DNA of 64,000 nt from Pseudoscleropodium purum (taxonomy: Eukaryota > Streptophyta > Bryopsida > Hypnales > Brachytheciaceae), in the NCBI GenBank assembly GCA_963969395.1, contig OZ017803.1:13764001-13828000 (forward strand). The letters run 5' to 3'. The notes beneath the pieces were generated by a model, which saw only the letters and a program-made list of their open reading frames with translations, had not been told where the DNA came from and did not search any database. The first letter of the stretch is position 1; every line of letters begins with the position of its first letter. Positions 11,011-24,269 of the stretch are shown piece by piece. The translations under genes and the position numbers were made by a program.

Positions 11011-12222
11011 CTATTTTGAAATTTGTAGTTTTATAGAAGAATACAATATTTTAATTTTTTTTCTCTACACATCATTTGTTGCTTGTAAAATCATTCACTT
11101 TAAATGAATCCTTAAAATTCGAAAGTCTATTCATATTCAAAATTCATTAAAAAAAATTGTCATTTTTATTGAATTAATGCATATGAATACAATTTTTTTT
11201 ATAGAGATCGCAATTATAGAATCTTTTAATAGACTTCTTAAAGATCGTGTAGAAACTATTTTGTTAAGCTAAAAGATGTTGATATTAAAGTCATATGAGA
11301 AGAATTTGAATTTGGAATCCAAGTTGAAGAGTTAAAATTTATAACCTAAGTTGAAGGATTTTTATAATTACAATTTGCAACTCAAGTTGAAGACTCTTGA
11401 TTTCAATTGTTGTCATTTTTTTTGCATATTTCAATTATTAGTGATTGCAGATTTGAATATTTTTGAATTTTTTAAAGTCAAATTTTTTTTTCATAGTTAA
11501 TATTGAGTTCAACTCTCATAGAAAATCTTGCATTTTTATATTTTGAACATTTAAAATTCTTTTCAAATACTAATAGACGTTTATATGCAATTCTCTATGT
11601 TTTTAATTTGATTAAAATTTGCAAAATTATATCAAATAATTAAAAACATTTAAACACTTTGTGATGATAGATAATACAATTCATTGATTTTTTACCTTAT
11701 TAATGTTGTATTTTCACAAAGGGTAAGACATGGTTAGAATGTATCATCACCAACTTTAACACTTCCTTACATCTCAATTACTTATGAAGTAAACCATCTT
11801 AGTACTTTAACACCATTGAAGACGAATATGAATGTTTTTAACGTTTTTAAGGAAGAAAAAGGCATTTTAGAAGAAAAAATTGATGAAGTAGTATTAGTAA
11901 GTTTTGATGATATAATGAATGTAGTTGACCGTGCCGTTGTTGCATTTGAGAAAATTTGTAATAAATTGAGTTAGTGACATATGACCACCAAAACATACAT
12001 GTTACCTTACACCAACAACAAGATGTAAATTTCTTAATTTATTCTTTAAGAAGGTTAGAAACCATATAGTCATGTTCATATTTTTTAAGAATTTAAACAC
12101 TGAATATACTTTAGATTCACAAGTGTCCATTACCATTGATGGTCCATTAGTGAAAGAAACTTGTGATTGTGTATAAAACGTAGTTCAAGGATTAAGAGAA
12201 CCAATTTTTAATTAACTGAGCT
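11011..12222. other. AT-rich DNA without recognised genes
   Basis: Nothing supportable was found up to the hAT MITE insertion. Confidence 0.4.
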
Positions 12223-12230
12223 TTGATTTG

Positions 12231-12425
12231 CAAGGTTGACAAATCAGTACGTCCACCCCAAAATAGCGTCCGTAACCCGGATGTCCGTCCTCACGGACGC
12301 CAGTGGACGTAGCGTCCCTCTCGCCGTCGGAAGGTGAACGGGCGGGGCGAATGGGGCGGACAGACCGCAAATGTTAGCGGACGCTACAGACACAACGTCC
12401 ACGTCCGGACGTCCTGTCAACCCTG
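12231..12425 (-). mobile_element. hAT-type MITE copy A, 195 bp
   Basis: The ends are CAAGGTTGACA (12231) and TGTCAACCCTG (12425), flanked by a perfect 8-bp duplication TTGATTTG at 12223-12230 and 12426-12433. It lies in inverse orientation to copies B and C and is about 110 bp shorter than B, through an internal deletion. It is a GC-rich island in AT-rich DNA. Confidence 0.92.
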
Positions 12426-12979
12426 TTGATTTGAAAGAAGATATAAAAATTGATTGATTTCATTTTATTGAATTTATTTTAAGGACATATTGTTTGTGAA
12501 CATTGTTGAATTGATAGTTTTTGCCTCAGAAAATCATAAAATTTTTTACTGCGATTAAAAATAGCCCGAGAATGAAAAAGTTGTAAGATGATAGAACAAA
12601 TGAACTCGTCACTCTTAGATTCATCCTACTAATAACCAACAAAGTAATAAAAAAGAGGAATATAAGTGAGCTCATTACAATAAATTCACCTCCTGAATTA
12701 TTATGGTTCAAAATTGAAAATCATATTTGTATCAAACTTTCGATTTTGAACATTAAATTTTTTAAACTGTCATCGAATTACTACTCGTTGACCTATCCTG
12801 TATTAATTAATTCTATATAGATATAAGGATTAAGGTATGTATGATAAAATCCCATGACTTCGGAAGGATAAAACAAAATAATCAAATTATGAATTGAGCT
12901 GTTCAAAAGATTAGTTTCTAAATTTTCAAATTCTTAGTGATCAACTTTAAGAATCAAACTTCACCGTCAAAAAAAAAAA

Positions 12980-13075
12980 TTTTTGACTATGTGGGCCATT
13001 AACCCCATTTCGTCATTTAGTTTCAACCATGTGGATAATTAATCCTATTTTGTCATCTACGTCATAAAATAAAGA
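12980..13075 (-). repeat. Partner of an inverted repeat pair (with 9370-9440)
   Basis: It contains CCATTAACCCCATTTCGTC and a second diverged copy of the same motif, GGATAATTAATCCTATTTTGTC, about 45 bp later. In reverse complement it resembles 9370-9440. Confidence 0.45.
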
Positions 13076-13189
13076 TAGCGTTAGTGTAACCCAAGCCGCT
13101 CGCAACAATAAATTTTATAAAGCTACAAGCCACATACACACATACAAATTTTCAAAACTTCCTCCAATCTTTAATTTCAACTTTTAATT

Positions 13190-13860
13190 TTGAAAATGAA
13201 CTTTGAGTGAGTGCCACAATTTTTTTATAGCTCCAAATAAAGTGAATAATATTTTTTTGAAAAGCTAACATAAACTTCTACTTCTTCTTTAAATTTTAAG
13301 TAATTCTAAAACTCTATCTAACTTCTATGACCATCCAAAGTTTTGGCCTAGAAAAAAAAAATGCAACAAACCCTTCTTCACTTTCACACTCATAATCACT
13401 CATACAAATTTGAAATAAAATAAGTAATATGTTTATGAAAAGTTAATATAATTTCCTATACTCACTTTAAATTTCATTTCAAATCTAGAATTTATTCGTT
13501 TTTTATGGCTAGCCGAAATCTTTGTTTTTTAATTTTGAAGGTAACAAACTTCTTTCTATTTAAACTAGTACAATTTTTTATTCACAACTCCAAATGAAGC
13601 AAGTAAGATCAATTTAAAAACTACACACCATGATATACAATTTTCTAAATCAAGTAAGTGAGATCAATTTAAAAACTACATACCATAATATACAACTTCT
13701 CCAAATTTCATTTCAAACTTTTCCAAACTCACAATACAATGGGTCTTCAAACATTCAGATCCTCCCTAAATTCACAACAAAAAAAAAGATGAATAGTGTT
13801 CACCTTTTTTTTTATCTTATCTTCATTTTAATTACATAGAGAAATGAGTTCAACCTGTAA
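13190..13860 (+). repeat. Degenerate ~178-bp tandem repeat, locus 1
   Basis: Units are recognised by AGCTnnnnATGAAGnnAGTnAnAT followed by a TTTTTGAAAAGCTAACATAA-like core at about 13255, 13435 and 13610. They match the better-preserved array at 60785-61560. Both arrays are followed by TCTAATAGAGGTAAAAAAT (near 14065 here), so they belong to one larger repeat unit. Confidence 0.55.
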
Positions 13861-14149
13861 TTTACTCCCGAAGATACAACATCAATAATTAAACACTTAT
13901 TTGGCTTCACAACTATCTCTTTATCTTTATTTTTAGAGAAAAATCATTTCAAGATCACCTAAAAGGCAAACTAATTGAATATTTTCCTTATACTACTTTA
14001 CAAATATAAAATTATTATAGGAAATTACTTCAACTATAAAATGAAGAAATAAAACCCAACATATATCTAATAGAGGTAAAAAATTAGAACTTTAATCGAA
14101 ATATCACTTCATTTATAAGAATTTGAGGATGCGTTTGACGATAGCAACA

Positions 14150-15875
14150 ATATAATTGGTATAATTTGTCTTAGTTAAAGAATTGACTAATGTTTCAACC
14201 ATTATTGATGACTACGGTTCTTTTCGATAGGCTTCACTATGCAATAATACTGCTCGTTGTTTAAACCTTTAAAACATTTTTCAAATGTAACTTTACAACT
14301 GCTAAACTCAATATATTTAATTTGCAACAAAATCACTAATACTTGAATGTCACGTTAAAAATTACTATGCTACTGTTTTTCTACATAAAGTTGTTTCAGT
14401 AGTTAAGATGACGTAGCTTCATCTTCTGGTCGCCCACGTAGCAATGAAAAATCTAATGGTAATTGTGGTTGATTCAATAATTGTAATAAAAAAAATTCAA
14501 ACTCACGCTTTAATTGAGATTCTTCATCTTAAGATTCAAAAATCCCTCTCCAATTCAACATAGTATAATTTAAATAAAAAACCAAAAAAAATAATATAAA
14601 ATTAAATGAAGTTTTCAAATGAAATCTTCTCTATATACTTGCTTATAACAACAGAGAGAAAACGTCACTTTGAAGCCATCTCAAATGACTTCATCTTTTT
14701 TTTAATGTTACAAATATTTAAACTTATATAAATAATATGAATATATATATTTTACATAATATTTGCATTTATAGTACGACAACGTTACGTATGCAACACA
14801 TTTATTTTGATCCTAAACTTTAGCTTTTAAATGTTTGATTTTTTTTGCATTCATTTTTATATGAATTTTCGGTATGTTTTTATTTGTATGCAAGTTTGAA
14901 TCTATGAATGTAAGTTCGTATATGTTGGTTAATTTTAAGTTTTAAACTTACAAATAGATGGGACTTTTACAAACCTTTGACTTAAAGAGACCATTCTTGA
15001 AACTTTAAAAACTGAAGATTCAATTAAATCGCTTATTATAGGTAAAGGTAAAAACAAAAACAAAAAAAAAACATGATAGAAAAAGACGTGGCCGATAATC
15101 TGTTGAAGGCAGATGATAATATTACAAAGTGAATTTACTAAACAACATTGTATCACTGAAGATGAAGTCCAATCACCTTACTTATTTGCAATACTATATG
15201 AGATCACAAGATTAAGTTTCTTAAGTAGTGGAACTCCTCTATACTATTACGTCATGCTAAATGCTTTCCACCTAAATTAATATTAAAAACATTTCTCGAT
15301 CTTTTATTGGACCATTGTGTTTTATACACTAAAACAAATACATTACTTTGTATGTTTTTTCAAATTGAAAGCCATTAAAATTTGTATTCATATCTAGGAT
15401 AGTAGGACTAGAATGGTCATGGTGAATTTAGAGTCCACAATTATGAATTCGTCACAAAAAATATCAAAATTTTATACATAAATTATATAAAAGGATTAAT
15501 TTGGTTTAATAATCAAATTTGCCACCAAACGCTTTGTTATGGCTATTTTGGGTATAAAAAATAGCCAAGAACCAATTAAAAAAATTTTACATTAATTTTC
15601 ATTGTTCTTTGTAATTCTTGAAAAAATTTCAAATAAATTGGATTGTTTTTTCAATGTTTACTTATTTATATTAATTTTTGCAAGAAGAATGATAACAATT
15701 ACAACTTTACATAAAACAAATTAAAATTTCTCATATTGGACTGTCTCTGCCGTGCATTTGTTTAGATAATTTGACTTGCGCGTAGGTTTATTGTCTGTTG
15801 TTTTGTTATTATTACTATTGGGAAGATTCAAGAGTGACATTTATAGTTTTGGGTGAATAGAGATGCTAAATTGTT
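14150..15875. other. AT-rich DNA without recognised genes
   Basis: Only short random frames. No transposon ends or RNA genes were recognised. Confidence 0.4.
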
Positions 15876-15880
15876 CTAAT

Positions 15881-15955
15881 GCTAGCCTTTGAATTGTTCA
15901 GTATAATAATGGTGACAATTTACAATCAATTGATGCTAGCCTTTGAATTGTTTGG
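15881..15955 (+). repeat. Short direct duplication
   Basis: ATGCTAGCCTTTGAATTGTT occurs at about 15882 and again near 15933, just upstream of the frame at 15965. Confidence 0.7.
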
Positions 15956-15964
15956 TAGTGAGTA

Positions 15965-16237
15965 GTGACTCTAGAATCAGCGATTCAAAAAATTGAAGAT
16001 TCTTATCCAAATAAGGAGTTACTTGTTCAATATGGTCAGGTTTTTAAATTGAAATTGAATGGACGTCACAAGATTTACTTTAGTCCATCAGAAAGTAACA
16101 TCATATCCAAGATTATAGAAAAGCACATGAAGAAATTTGATTATGTGTATTTAAGTAGAAATGAATTACGAGTTAAATATGGGATACTTATATTTGAAAC
16201 TATTATTACAACTAGGAAAGTTTTTATATTGATATAA
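15965..16237 (+). pseudogene. Unrecognised small protein fragment
   Basis: A 90-residue frame has protein-like composition and looks less random than its neighbours: QKIEDSYPNKELLVQYGQ, then FKLKLNGRHKIYFSPSE, then a helical stretch with IIEKHMKKFDYVYLSRNEL. The start is a non-ATG codon, and both sides are AT-rich noncoding DNA, so it may be an internal exon or a fragment. I do not recognise a family. It could also be chance. Confidence 0.3.
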
Positions 16238-16239
16238 AA

Positions 16240-17870
16240 TTAAGAGATTCAAGTGAAAAATACAAGATTGCTGTTTGAATACAATTTAAAAGGATAAATT
16301 GAGTTTAAGCAAAAAATTTAACTATTTTATAATGGATTAAAAATCAGTTTAGGGTTAATAGAGTAATTGCAAATAAAATATATTATAATTCATAGATTGA
16401 GAAGTTGTTAAAAAAAAACCTATATTGGCACTACTATAAATAATATATTAAACAAAACATCCATTTTCTTCAAGATACAAAAAATTAATGCTAAAATTTC
16501 TAAATATGTTCATCATGTCTTGTAGTAATATCAATTCATAGCCCTTGAATTGACCTACTTACAATTCATTATTTGAAAGAATAAATAAATATTTTAAAAA
16601 CATGGAAAAGGCTCAAAGTCATTTTGGTGCTTTTGCTATGATATTTTATTGTTGGTATCCAAATACATTGATGCTTAACCTCACATACTTTATCAAATTA
16701 TATTAAATTGGATTTTTTCAACAACAAAATGTGACAATGAAATGAGCTATGAAATATACAAATGTTTACAGTTCTTATTATTTTGTTGAATTTGAAAATG
16801 GAATAGAAATTGAAAATTTTATTTCATGAAATGGGCTTGTATCCAATATTATTGGTCAAGTTTTCAAATTTTAGGGTTTCCAAAAAAACATGAAGTCCTT
16901 CCATATATGAATGCTTTGTAATGGTCAAAATAGGAAAAACAAAAAGAAGGCCAATAGAAGTCTCATGAAAGAGGGACAACAAAAAAATAGAAATGAATGA
17001 CCACGAGCGTTGTAAGGTACTTTTTCACTAACTTTTACTTTTTGTCAAGTACCAGTAATATAGGGATTCATCCGTAGATAAGCCAACGTAGTCTATCGTT
17101 GGTACGTCTAATATCAGTTTTAAAGTAGATTTAGATTATGTGTAAATTAACTTTGTAGAATATATCTGGAATCTTTATTCTTATATTTTTATTCTTTTTC
17201 CTTTTTTTTTTTTCCCCTTATTCTCAAGTTCTTTCAATTTGGTGAACAATCCATTACCACTAATACAGACATAATGTTCTAAGAGTCCCGGTCCTATATA
17301 GTATTTTAGGATGAGCAATACATCGTGGGCAACATGTTAAGTTGGGCAACACGTCTTATACATGAATGCAGCCTATGACTTAATCATAAATATACAAGAT
17401 AATACTTTTAAAGTATACAAATAATTTTTTATGTATTGAGGGAACATGGCTAATAATTGCTCTTTATAAGCTTTTCAAATCTATGTACAAAATATCTAAA
17501 CGAGTCTGTCACAGTAGTTAATAAGTCCAGTATATAGGAGTATGAAATATTTAGGACAAAGTACCAGATTCTTGATCTTTGAGCTTTCTCCTTTCTTTCT
17601 AAGATTGGGCAATAAGTCTCAAGGCAACAAGTTCCAAACCATGGGGTGAGTCGTTTCTAAAACACACCAAAAATATTTATCAACTACAAAGATTGTTAAT
17701 TCTACAAATTTTGTCTTCCCAATTCTATGACCTAGGCCCAAACTAAAGGCATGGCCTTTAGACTATTCGAAAAAATTTAAACCTTTATTTTAATTTTTTT
17801 GGAGTCAATTCATCCAAATTTTGAATTCAAAATTTCAATTTTATTGATATAACTTATTTTATGGCCCGTA
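16240..17870. other. AT-rich DNA without recognised genes
   Basis: Nothing supportable on either strand. Confidence 0.4.
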
Positions 17871-17879
17871 GAACCTATT

Positions 17880-18720
17880 GCCGTAAAAAAGACCCTAAGA
17901 CCGTGGATAAAAGGGCCTATAATCGCGTGCATCATCCTATCACTGTATGTACTTCAAGCGCGTCGACCAAATCCCTAATTCGGCCAGATTACAGCTCGTA
18001 GACTACAGCGACGTAGCAAACATCTTTGGCTTTCGATTCTAATTCAACTCGTGAGATTTTGATTAATTCGTTTATGCAATCGATCAATTTGATCTTCGCA
18101 ACCCACCTAAGCTACAAATTGGTACAAGATTTTTGAGAATTGTCGATGAAGACTGGGTCAAGTGAGCAATGTTACTACAGAATCTAGTTCCGATCCCGAT
18201 TCAAATTTGAAATTTGGACAATCACCCAAAAACGTTGATGAATGAGTGATCCCTCAAGCACACACAACAATTAGCATAAAACGTAAACAACAATTACAAA
18301 GATTTTCAATTTGTTGTTGCTCTTGACTTAATCTCCGTTGTTCATGTCCAGGTAGCCTAAATCGTTGGAATTCAATTTTGGGTGTCTCCATTCAATCATT
18401 CATTCTGATTCCTACAATCTTCTCAGCGTTCAAATTTCAACAAATGGGTACAATTTTAAAATTTAGTAGGGATGACAGATAGGTGTTACAACACCTGCGA
18501 TGAATTTTCTCAAAATTTCAGATTCGCACCTGTAATTGCAAATCCTTGAGACTCTCCGAACCAGCAACCATAATCCACTTCATCAGCAGTAGTCTCTGTA
18601 AAATCAAAATCAAATCCTAAACCGCACACAGCTCCACGATCGCAATCTAATAAATACGAAATAATCGAAGCAGCAGCAGTACACGAATACACAGTACGAT
18701 TCAGAAAACAATGAGAATCA
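17880..18720 (-). other. Compositionally distinct island, possible old exon or leader
   Basis: This 0.8-kb stretch is richer in GC and CpG-containing words (CGCGTGC, GCGCGTCGAC, ACGATCGCAATC) than its surroundings. On the minus strand, 18510-18692 encodes about 60 residues with a Cys/Asp-rich segment, LLDCDRGAVCGLGFDFDF. No family is recognised. It might be a 5' exon and leader of a decayed host gene. The evidence is weak. Confidence 0.3.
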
Positions 18721-18729
18721 ATAGGAAAA

Positions 18730-21700
18730 ATTTTGAATTTATAAAATGCGAAAATTTTACAAACAAGTGATTCCTCCCAAATGCACTGAACTTTCTTTTT
18801 TAATTTTCAGTCTTTTAAAAGGTGAGGAAGATGGTGGTGGTGCCCCAATCATCTAATATGGCACCCCATTCATCCTTTCTTTTGATTTTTCATCCAATCC
18901 TATATTCCATTCATCTCTTTGGCCTATTTACACTACAAAAGTCTAAACTACTTTTTACTTTAATTTTTTTTTTTTTCTACTATTTTTCTACTACTTTTTC
19001 CTACTTTTCTATTACTTTCCTGTAACTTTTCTATAAAAAAGTTAAAAATAACCTAAAAAGTAATTTTTACTATACTACAAGCATGTGAAACTGACAATCT
19101 TTCATTTTTCAAGATTAAAAACACAACCATAATTTTCACCAACTAAAATATAACATCTCATGATACTTGATAGGCTTTGTTGTCTTTCTGAATGTCTTGA
19201 CAATAATGTTGTTATATACTACAAATGTCATATATCTCTATTCTATCATTTATAGAAAGTTTTTTTTAACAAAAAGATAAAATTTTAAAATTTCGACTGA
19301 GATCCTTTTAGTATAAATAAAAATAATCCTTCAAAACTAATTTTTCCAACATCGTGAAAGAAAAATGCTGAAAATAACATTCTCAATCTTGTGATGAATT
19401 AAAACAATATACACAATGCAAGGAATTATCTGAATTAGCATCAAGACAAGTGCATCTAAAATTCATACTTTTTAGACATGTACAAAGTCTTTGCTGACTC
19501 TAGAACTCCAGGTAACTCAAATCTTTTAATGAATACATTTTAAAATATCCTTTTCATTCCCACCCAACTCATTTATACACTACTATGTATTCCTAGCTTA
19601 TATCATTGAAGCAAACAATGTAAAAAACCTTTTGTAATTGGGCTTCAAGTATTTGACTAGCTCCCACATTTGTAATTCAATGATCAATCAATAGTCTTGC
19701 ATTGTTTGACATGCAATTTCCACATATATCTCAACACTATTAAAACTATCATAGGATTTAAAAGTGAAGTTCAAAACCTGTTCTAAGAAGTTGGTACAAA
19801 TATTAGTAAATCATATTGAAATGAGGGTGGTTTAGGGTCTAAAGTTCCATGATCCTTTTTCAATAGAAACTCTAACAAATTGCTATTTCTATTACAAGTA
19901 CCAAATTATTAAAAAATTTCTTTGCAAACATAAGCTTAAATTTCTATACTCTGAAGTCTTTAAAACAAGTGCAAAACACTTAAGACATTGCCAACGTGTG
20001 TACTAATAGATGTAAGCACTCCGCAAATTCAAACTAATCCTCTACTCTTGCTCGTAAAGGGTAGTGCAACTGCACTACAAAAGGTCACTCTTCCATGATA
20101 AAATGACAAAAACAATAGTGCTTTTGTAAATTGAATTTTGTAGGCATATTCATTTGAAGTTGCAACAATTGCTTTGACGCTTTCAAGTGTACAACATCTA
20201 AGAAGGACATAATAAGTAGATAATAGTAGAGAAAGATTCAAAATATTCCATTATTAAAAATTTAATTATGGAATGATATAATGCCAATCCTAATGGTTTA
20301 ATTTTTGCAATTAACAATGTACATCCTACAAATTTATTTATTTTCCAACTAAACTTTGAAAATTGGATAAGATAATGGATTTCTAAGTCCATTTCAGAAT
20401 AGAAAATCCATGATTTTTCACAAACAGAAAATCCTCATTATTTTTAATTCATTCATCAAACTGGAATGATTGAAACCTACATGATGTTTACATAACTCCA
20501 AAGACCTAATTATAAAAATATTATTCAAGGGATGAAGGTCCTTTTTTAAAATTTACCCAAAATGATCATTGATGAAAGAAAATAATATACAAAGTTATAA
20601 CTTTTGACTCTTCTTTTCAAACGTTATGGAAAATAGTGCTTATGGAAGAGAAGCAGATCTCCACCTTCTATTAAAGTTAAGACCATAAAGTATAGAGATC
20701 TCTAGTAATACTCACTTGTCCTATTTTTTATGTACCTCCAAATTCATCATGCAAGGGTTTGAGGCTTGAGGTAGAAGTAAGATTCCCACAATGGAGCAAA
20801 AAAAATAGCTAAACAACTATCTAATATCTAAAACCTATGTAGAAGAGTAATTAGAGTTCAAGCCTATTTGCAGAGCGCCATTAGACACTTACCTAAAGTA
20901 TGGAGGCAAGGTAGAAGTGTAGGGTGAACAACAAGGGGTTCTAGGGTTGATGGGTCATTACCTTTTTTTTTATAATACACATTTTTTTAAAAGGAAATAT
21001 GTTCAAAGCTAACTTTCACTCCATTACTTCATTTGTTGTGGTTTCTTTTCCCATGAACTATCAAATATGTGAAGTCTTGATCCATGTGGCTCCCATTCAA
21101 CATGTTCAATTACTATTTAATTTAGAGCAATTCCCTTTAAGATATCCTCTATGTTTGAAAATATATGTATGGTTAGGTCCACATACAATCCTATGTACCT
21201 TACATGCAAGTACTCTAGACCATCCATTCAAAAATACCCCAAACTAGATTTGCCAACTCATACATGCGACATTTGTCACCAAGCCTTACTTTAAAAACTA
21301 GGCACTTGACAATGCACTAATGTTGAACTTCATTTGAACTCAACTTGTTCAATTGGGTACCATCTAAACTAACTTGGAGTATTGAGTAGGTAAATCTTTT
21401 ATTTCAAAATGCATACAAACTACTTTGTGTGTGATTTTCCATCTAATCTATAATATTAAAAAAATCAATTTTGAACTTCTAAACTATTGAATTGGCCCTC
21501 TCAAGGACTCTGGTCTTGTAGGTAAATAATTCATGTGCTCTGAGAAAATCTGAAGTGCAAGTTACACATAAAAACTCTGAGGACATGGAAGCTACTTTTG
21601 TCATAAAGGGTGCTTGTACTGGAAATCAAGAAAATATGTTAGGCTTCAATAGTACACCGAAGTCAGTGGACTGATAGTTCTTATGGGAAAAATGCCTTAG

Positions 21701-22660
21701 AGACATTCAGTTAATGTGTCATGCTATTTGCAAGCAAAGTAACTAAAGACTTTAGTCTCTGACATCTGGGAGAGACTTACAGGATCCACCTAAATTATAG
21801 TCAGCTAACCTTACTATCATTTTTAACTCTCCCCACAAGGTTGGGTAAGTAGTTTAGCTGCTTTATAAATTATAAAGTGGATTGATCTCTTTGCTTCTCT
21901 CCTTAGGGAAAAACTCTAAATTTTTTTAGTTTAAATACATGATAAAATTTGCAAATTCTGAATTCATATTTATAATCATAGGCCTTTAATCTTTGAGGAG
22001 AGGTGCACAAGGTACTTCAATCAAGAACAAAATGGGAGGCTTCTTTTTTAAACCCTTGAAGGACTAGCTTGTGGATTTAGAAAACATAGCAATTTCGGGC
22101 ATGATGTTTGGGATTGATAAAAAGTATACATTTGGCCTTAACTTAGATAGAAGGTGTGTAGCATGTTTATTTATCATTTGAGCAAAATTTCATGACATTT
22201 GAAAACAATAGTCAAAAGTTATGGACTAAAAGGCTATTTTTTTTCATTAAAGGGTAGTCCGGGCAACTAAATAAAAAATACTCTTTTTGTAAACCAAAAA
22301 TTTGAAATTGGTTTTTTAAAGTTATCTGCACTAAATAGAAAGCTTTGAATCATTCTATTTTGATCAATGGTTCAAAAATTATGAGGATCTTCTGTTTGTT
22401 AGCAATGTTGGATTTTGTACTTTAACTCCTAAAGGACCAAACATCATTTTTTAACAATATAGCAATTTTAGACAGCTCTCTACAAATGGAATTCTTATTT
22501 TTTTTCCTCCTAAATTTTCACACAAGAAGTGCATGAGGAGTAGCTTTAAGGCCATCCATTTTCATAGTTTTTGATTGCATGGATAAAAAGTTATTACTTG
22601 ATATGTCATCATCATTGGTGGATGGGCAGCCAAAGAGCTCTAAATTTTTTTTAAATCACT
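18730..22660. other. AT-rich DNA, mostly featureless
   Basis: No coding signature was recognised. Around 19800-19910 there is a partial inverted match to the ~480-bp dispersed repeat (CAAGTACCAAATTATT). Subunits of that family also occur at 22325-22383 and 22752-22797. Confidence 0.4.
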
Positions 22661-22663
22661 TTA

Positions 22664-22666
<3 letters not shown>

Positions 22667-22706
<40 letters not shown>

Positions 22707-22722
22707 GTGTGTGTGTGTGTAT
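22667..22722. repeat. Compound (TG)n(TA)n(TG)n microsatellite
   Basis: A run of alternating TA is flanked on both sides by TG/GT dinucleotides. Confidence 0.9.
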
Positions 22723-22848
22723 AATTGGTTCTTTAAATTTAAATGTATATGGAAAGCTTTAAATCATTCCATTTGAATTAATGAGTCAAAAGTTATTATG
22801 ATTCTATATCTATTTTTATTTAATTCAAATTTTAATATTTTTGAAAAG

Positions 22849-23330
22849 AAAACATTGGATGTAGGTTGTTTATTGCAACATTACAACCGTTGGGATTGGT
22901 ATTTTTCAATTCTAAATTTCAATTCTTAACAATTCAATGTTTTGAATCATTCTCTACCTTTTTCTATTGACTAGTTTTTCCTATATGCTATATAATCCAA
23001 ATGATCTGAAAATTTTCAAACATATTGCCACCTACCTTAAAAGACTAATCCAAAGGATAACCACTATTTTGGACCTTTCATCATAGAAATGTATAGCTGC
23101 CCGGATTTGTGCAAGGACAAAAAAAGGATATTTGTCAATTCAAACACTATTGTCTTGCAATCCTCTCAGTAAAAATTTCTTGAATTTTTTCCACAACTTT
23201 CCAAACTAATTTACTACAAGATCATACGGTTACTTTTTTCCAAAAATATTTTTTCCTAAAATTTGGTACTTGTATTAGAAGTGGTAGTTTAGGAGTGGTT
23301 TTGTTGAAAACATAGTCTCCAACCTTTAAG
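22849..23330 (+). repeat. Dispersed ~480-bp repeat, copy 1
   Basis: Landmarks in order: GTTTATTGCAACATTACAAC, TTTTGAATCATTCTCTAC, CCAAATGATCTGAAAATTTT, CTACAAGATC, TTTGGTACTTGTATTAGAAG, GAAAACATAGTCTCCAA. No coding capacity was recognised. Confidence 0.7.
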
Positions 23331-23389
23331 GGTTAAAATAGACTTTGAAGTCCCTTATCTTATATTATTTACAATATTTTCCAAAAAAT

Positions 23390-23880
23390 AAAATCATAGG
23401 ATGAATATTCTTTATTGCAACATTGCAACAATTGGGATTGACATTTTTCAAATTCATAATTAGATTTTTAAAATTTTATTATTTTGAATCATCGTCTATT
23501 ATTATCTACTTATTATTTTTTGGGGGTATATTGTACAATTCCAAACAATCTAAAAAATTCGAAGCATGTGACCAACTTCTTTAGGAAAAAGATTCCAAAG
23601 AAGCACCACCATTTTAGACATTTTTTAGTAGAAAAGTGAACTTGTGAAGTGGAGTTGCCCTTTTTTTCAAAGGGACCAAAAGATGAATTTTTTGAATTTG
23701 AATGCTTACATCTTGCAATGCATTGGTGAAAATGTCTGAAATTATCACCACATGTTCTTAAGTCGGAATACTACAAGGTCCTACCATTATATGTTTAAAA
23801 AAAATCTAAAATTCAGTACTTGGCCTAGAAATGGCACCTTCTAATTATTTTTGGTGAAAACAATGTCAAAGAACTTAAGG
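23390..23880 (+). repeat. Dispersed ~480-bp repeat, copy 2
   Basis: Same landmark order as copy 1 (TTTATTGCAACATTGCAAC, TTTTGAATCATCGTCTAT, GAAAACAATGTCAAAG), in tandem after a ~60-bp gap. Confidence 0.7.
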
Positions 23881-24269
23881 GGTTTACTTGCATCCCTGCA
23901 AATGACTAGAGGGGACAAGGGAGGTATCCAACTCACCCCAATCCTTGCCCGTGGCTTGGATGTCATATTAATGGCACTTGTAAAATAAAATAAAAAACAT
24001 TTTTGTGGCAAATTTTATTTGTCTTATACACCCTTTTTAGCTAATTAGGGGTTTGCTATTTTCCTAGCTAATAAGAGAGAAACATTCATTCCTATCTTTT
24101 CCCTCCTTCATATATCTTAGAGTGACTAAGCATGCCCATGACAATTTGCTAGAGTGTCATGCACATGTTTGATTTGATTCACTTACACAGTTAAAAGACA
24201 TAAGGAAAGAGAGATGAATGGACAAGAAGGAATAATTAGAGAACCTTTCTCAATAAATAGTGCATCTAA

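Noticed and set aside
18928..19080. CACTACAAAA followed by an imperfect hairpin, as in a CACTA end
   Set aside because: No matching opposite terminus, no 3-bp target duplication and no subterminal repeats; the hairpin is a T-rich/A-rich low-complexity tract.
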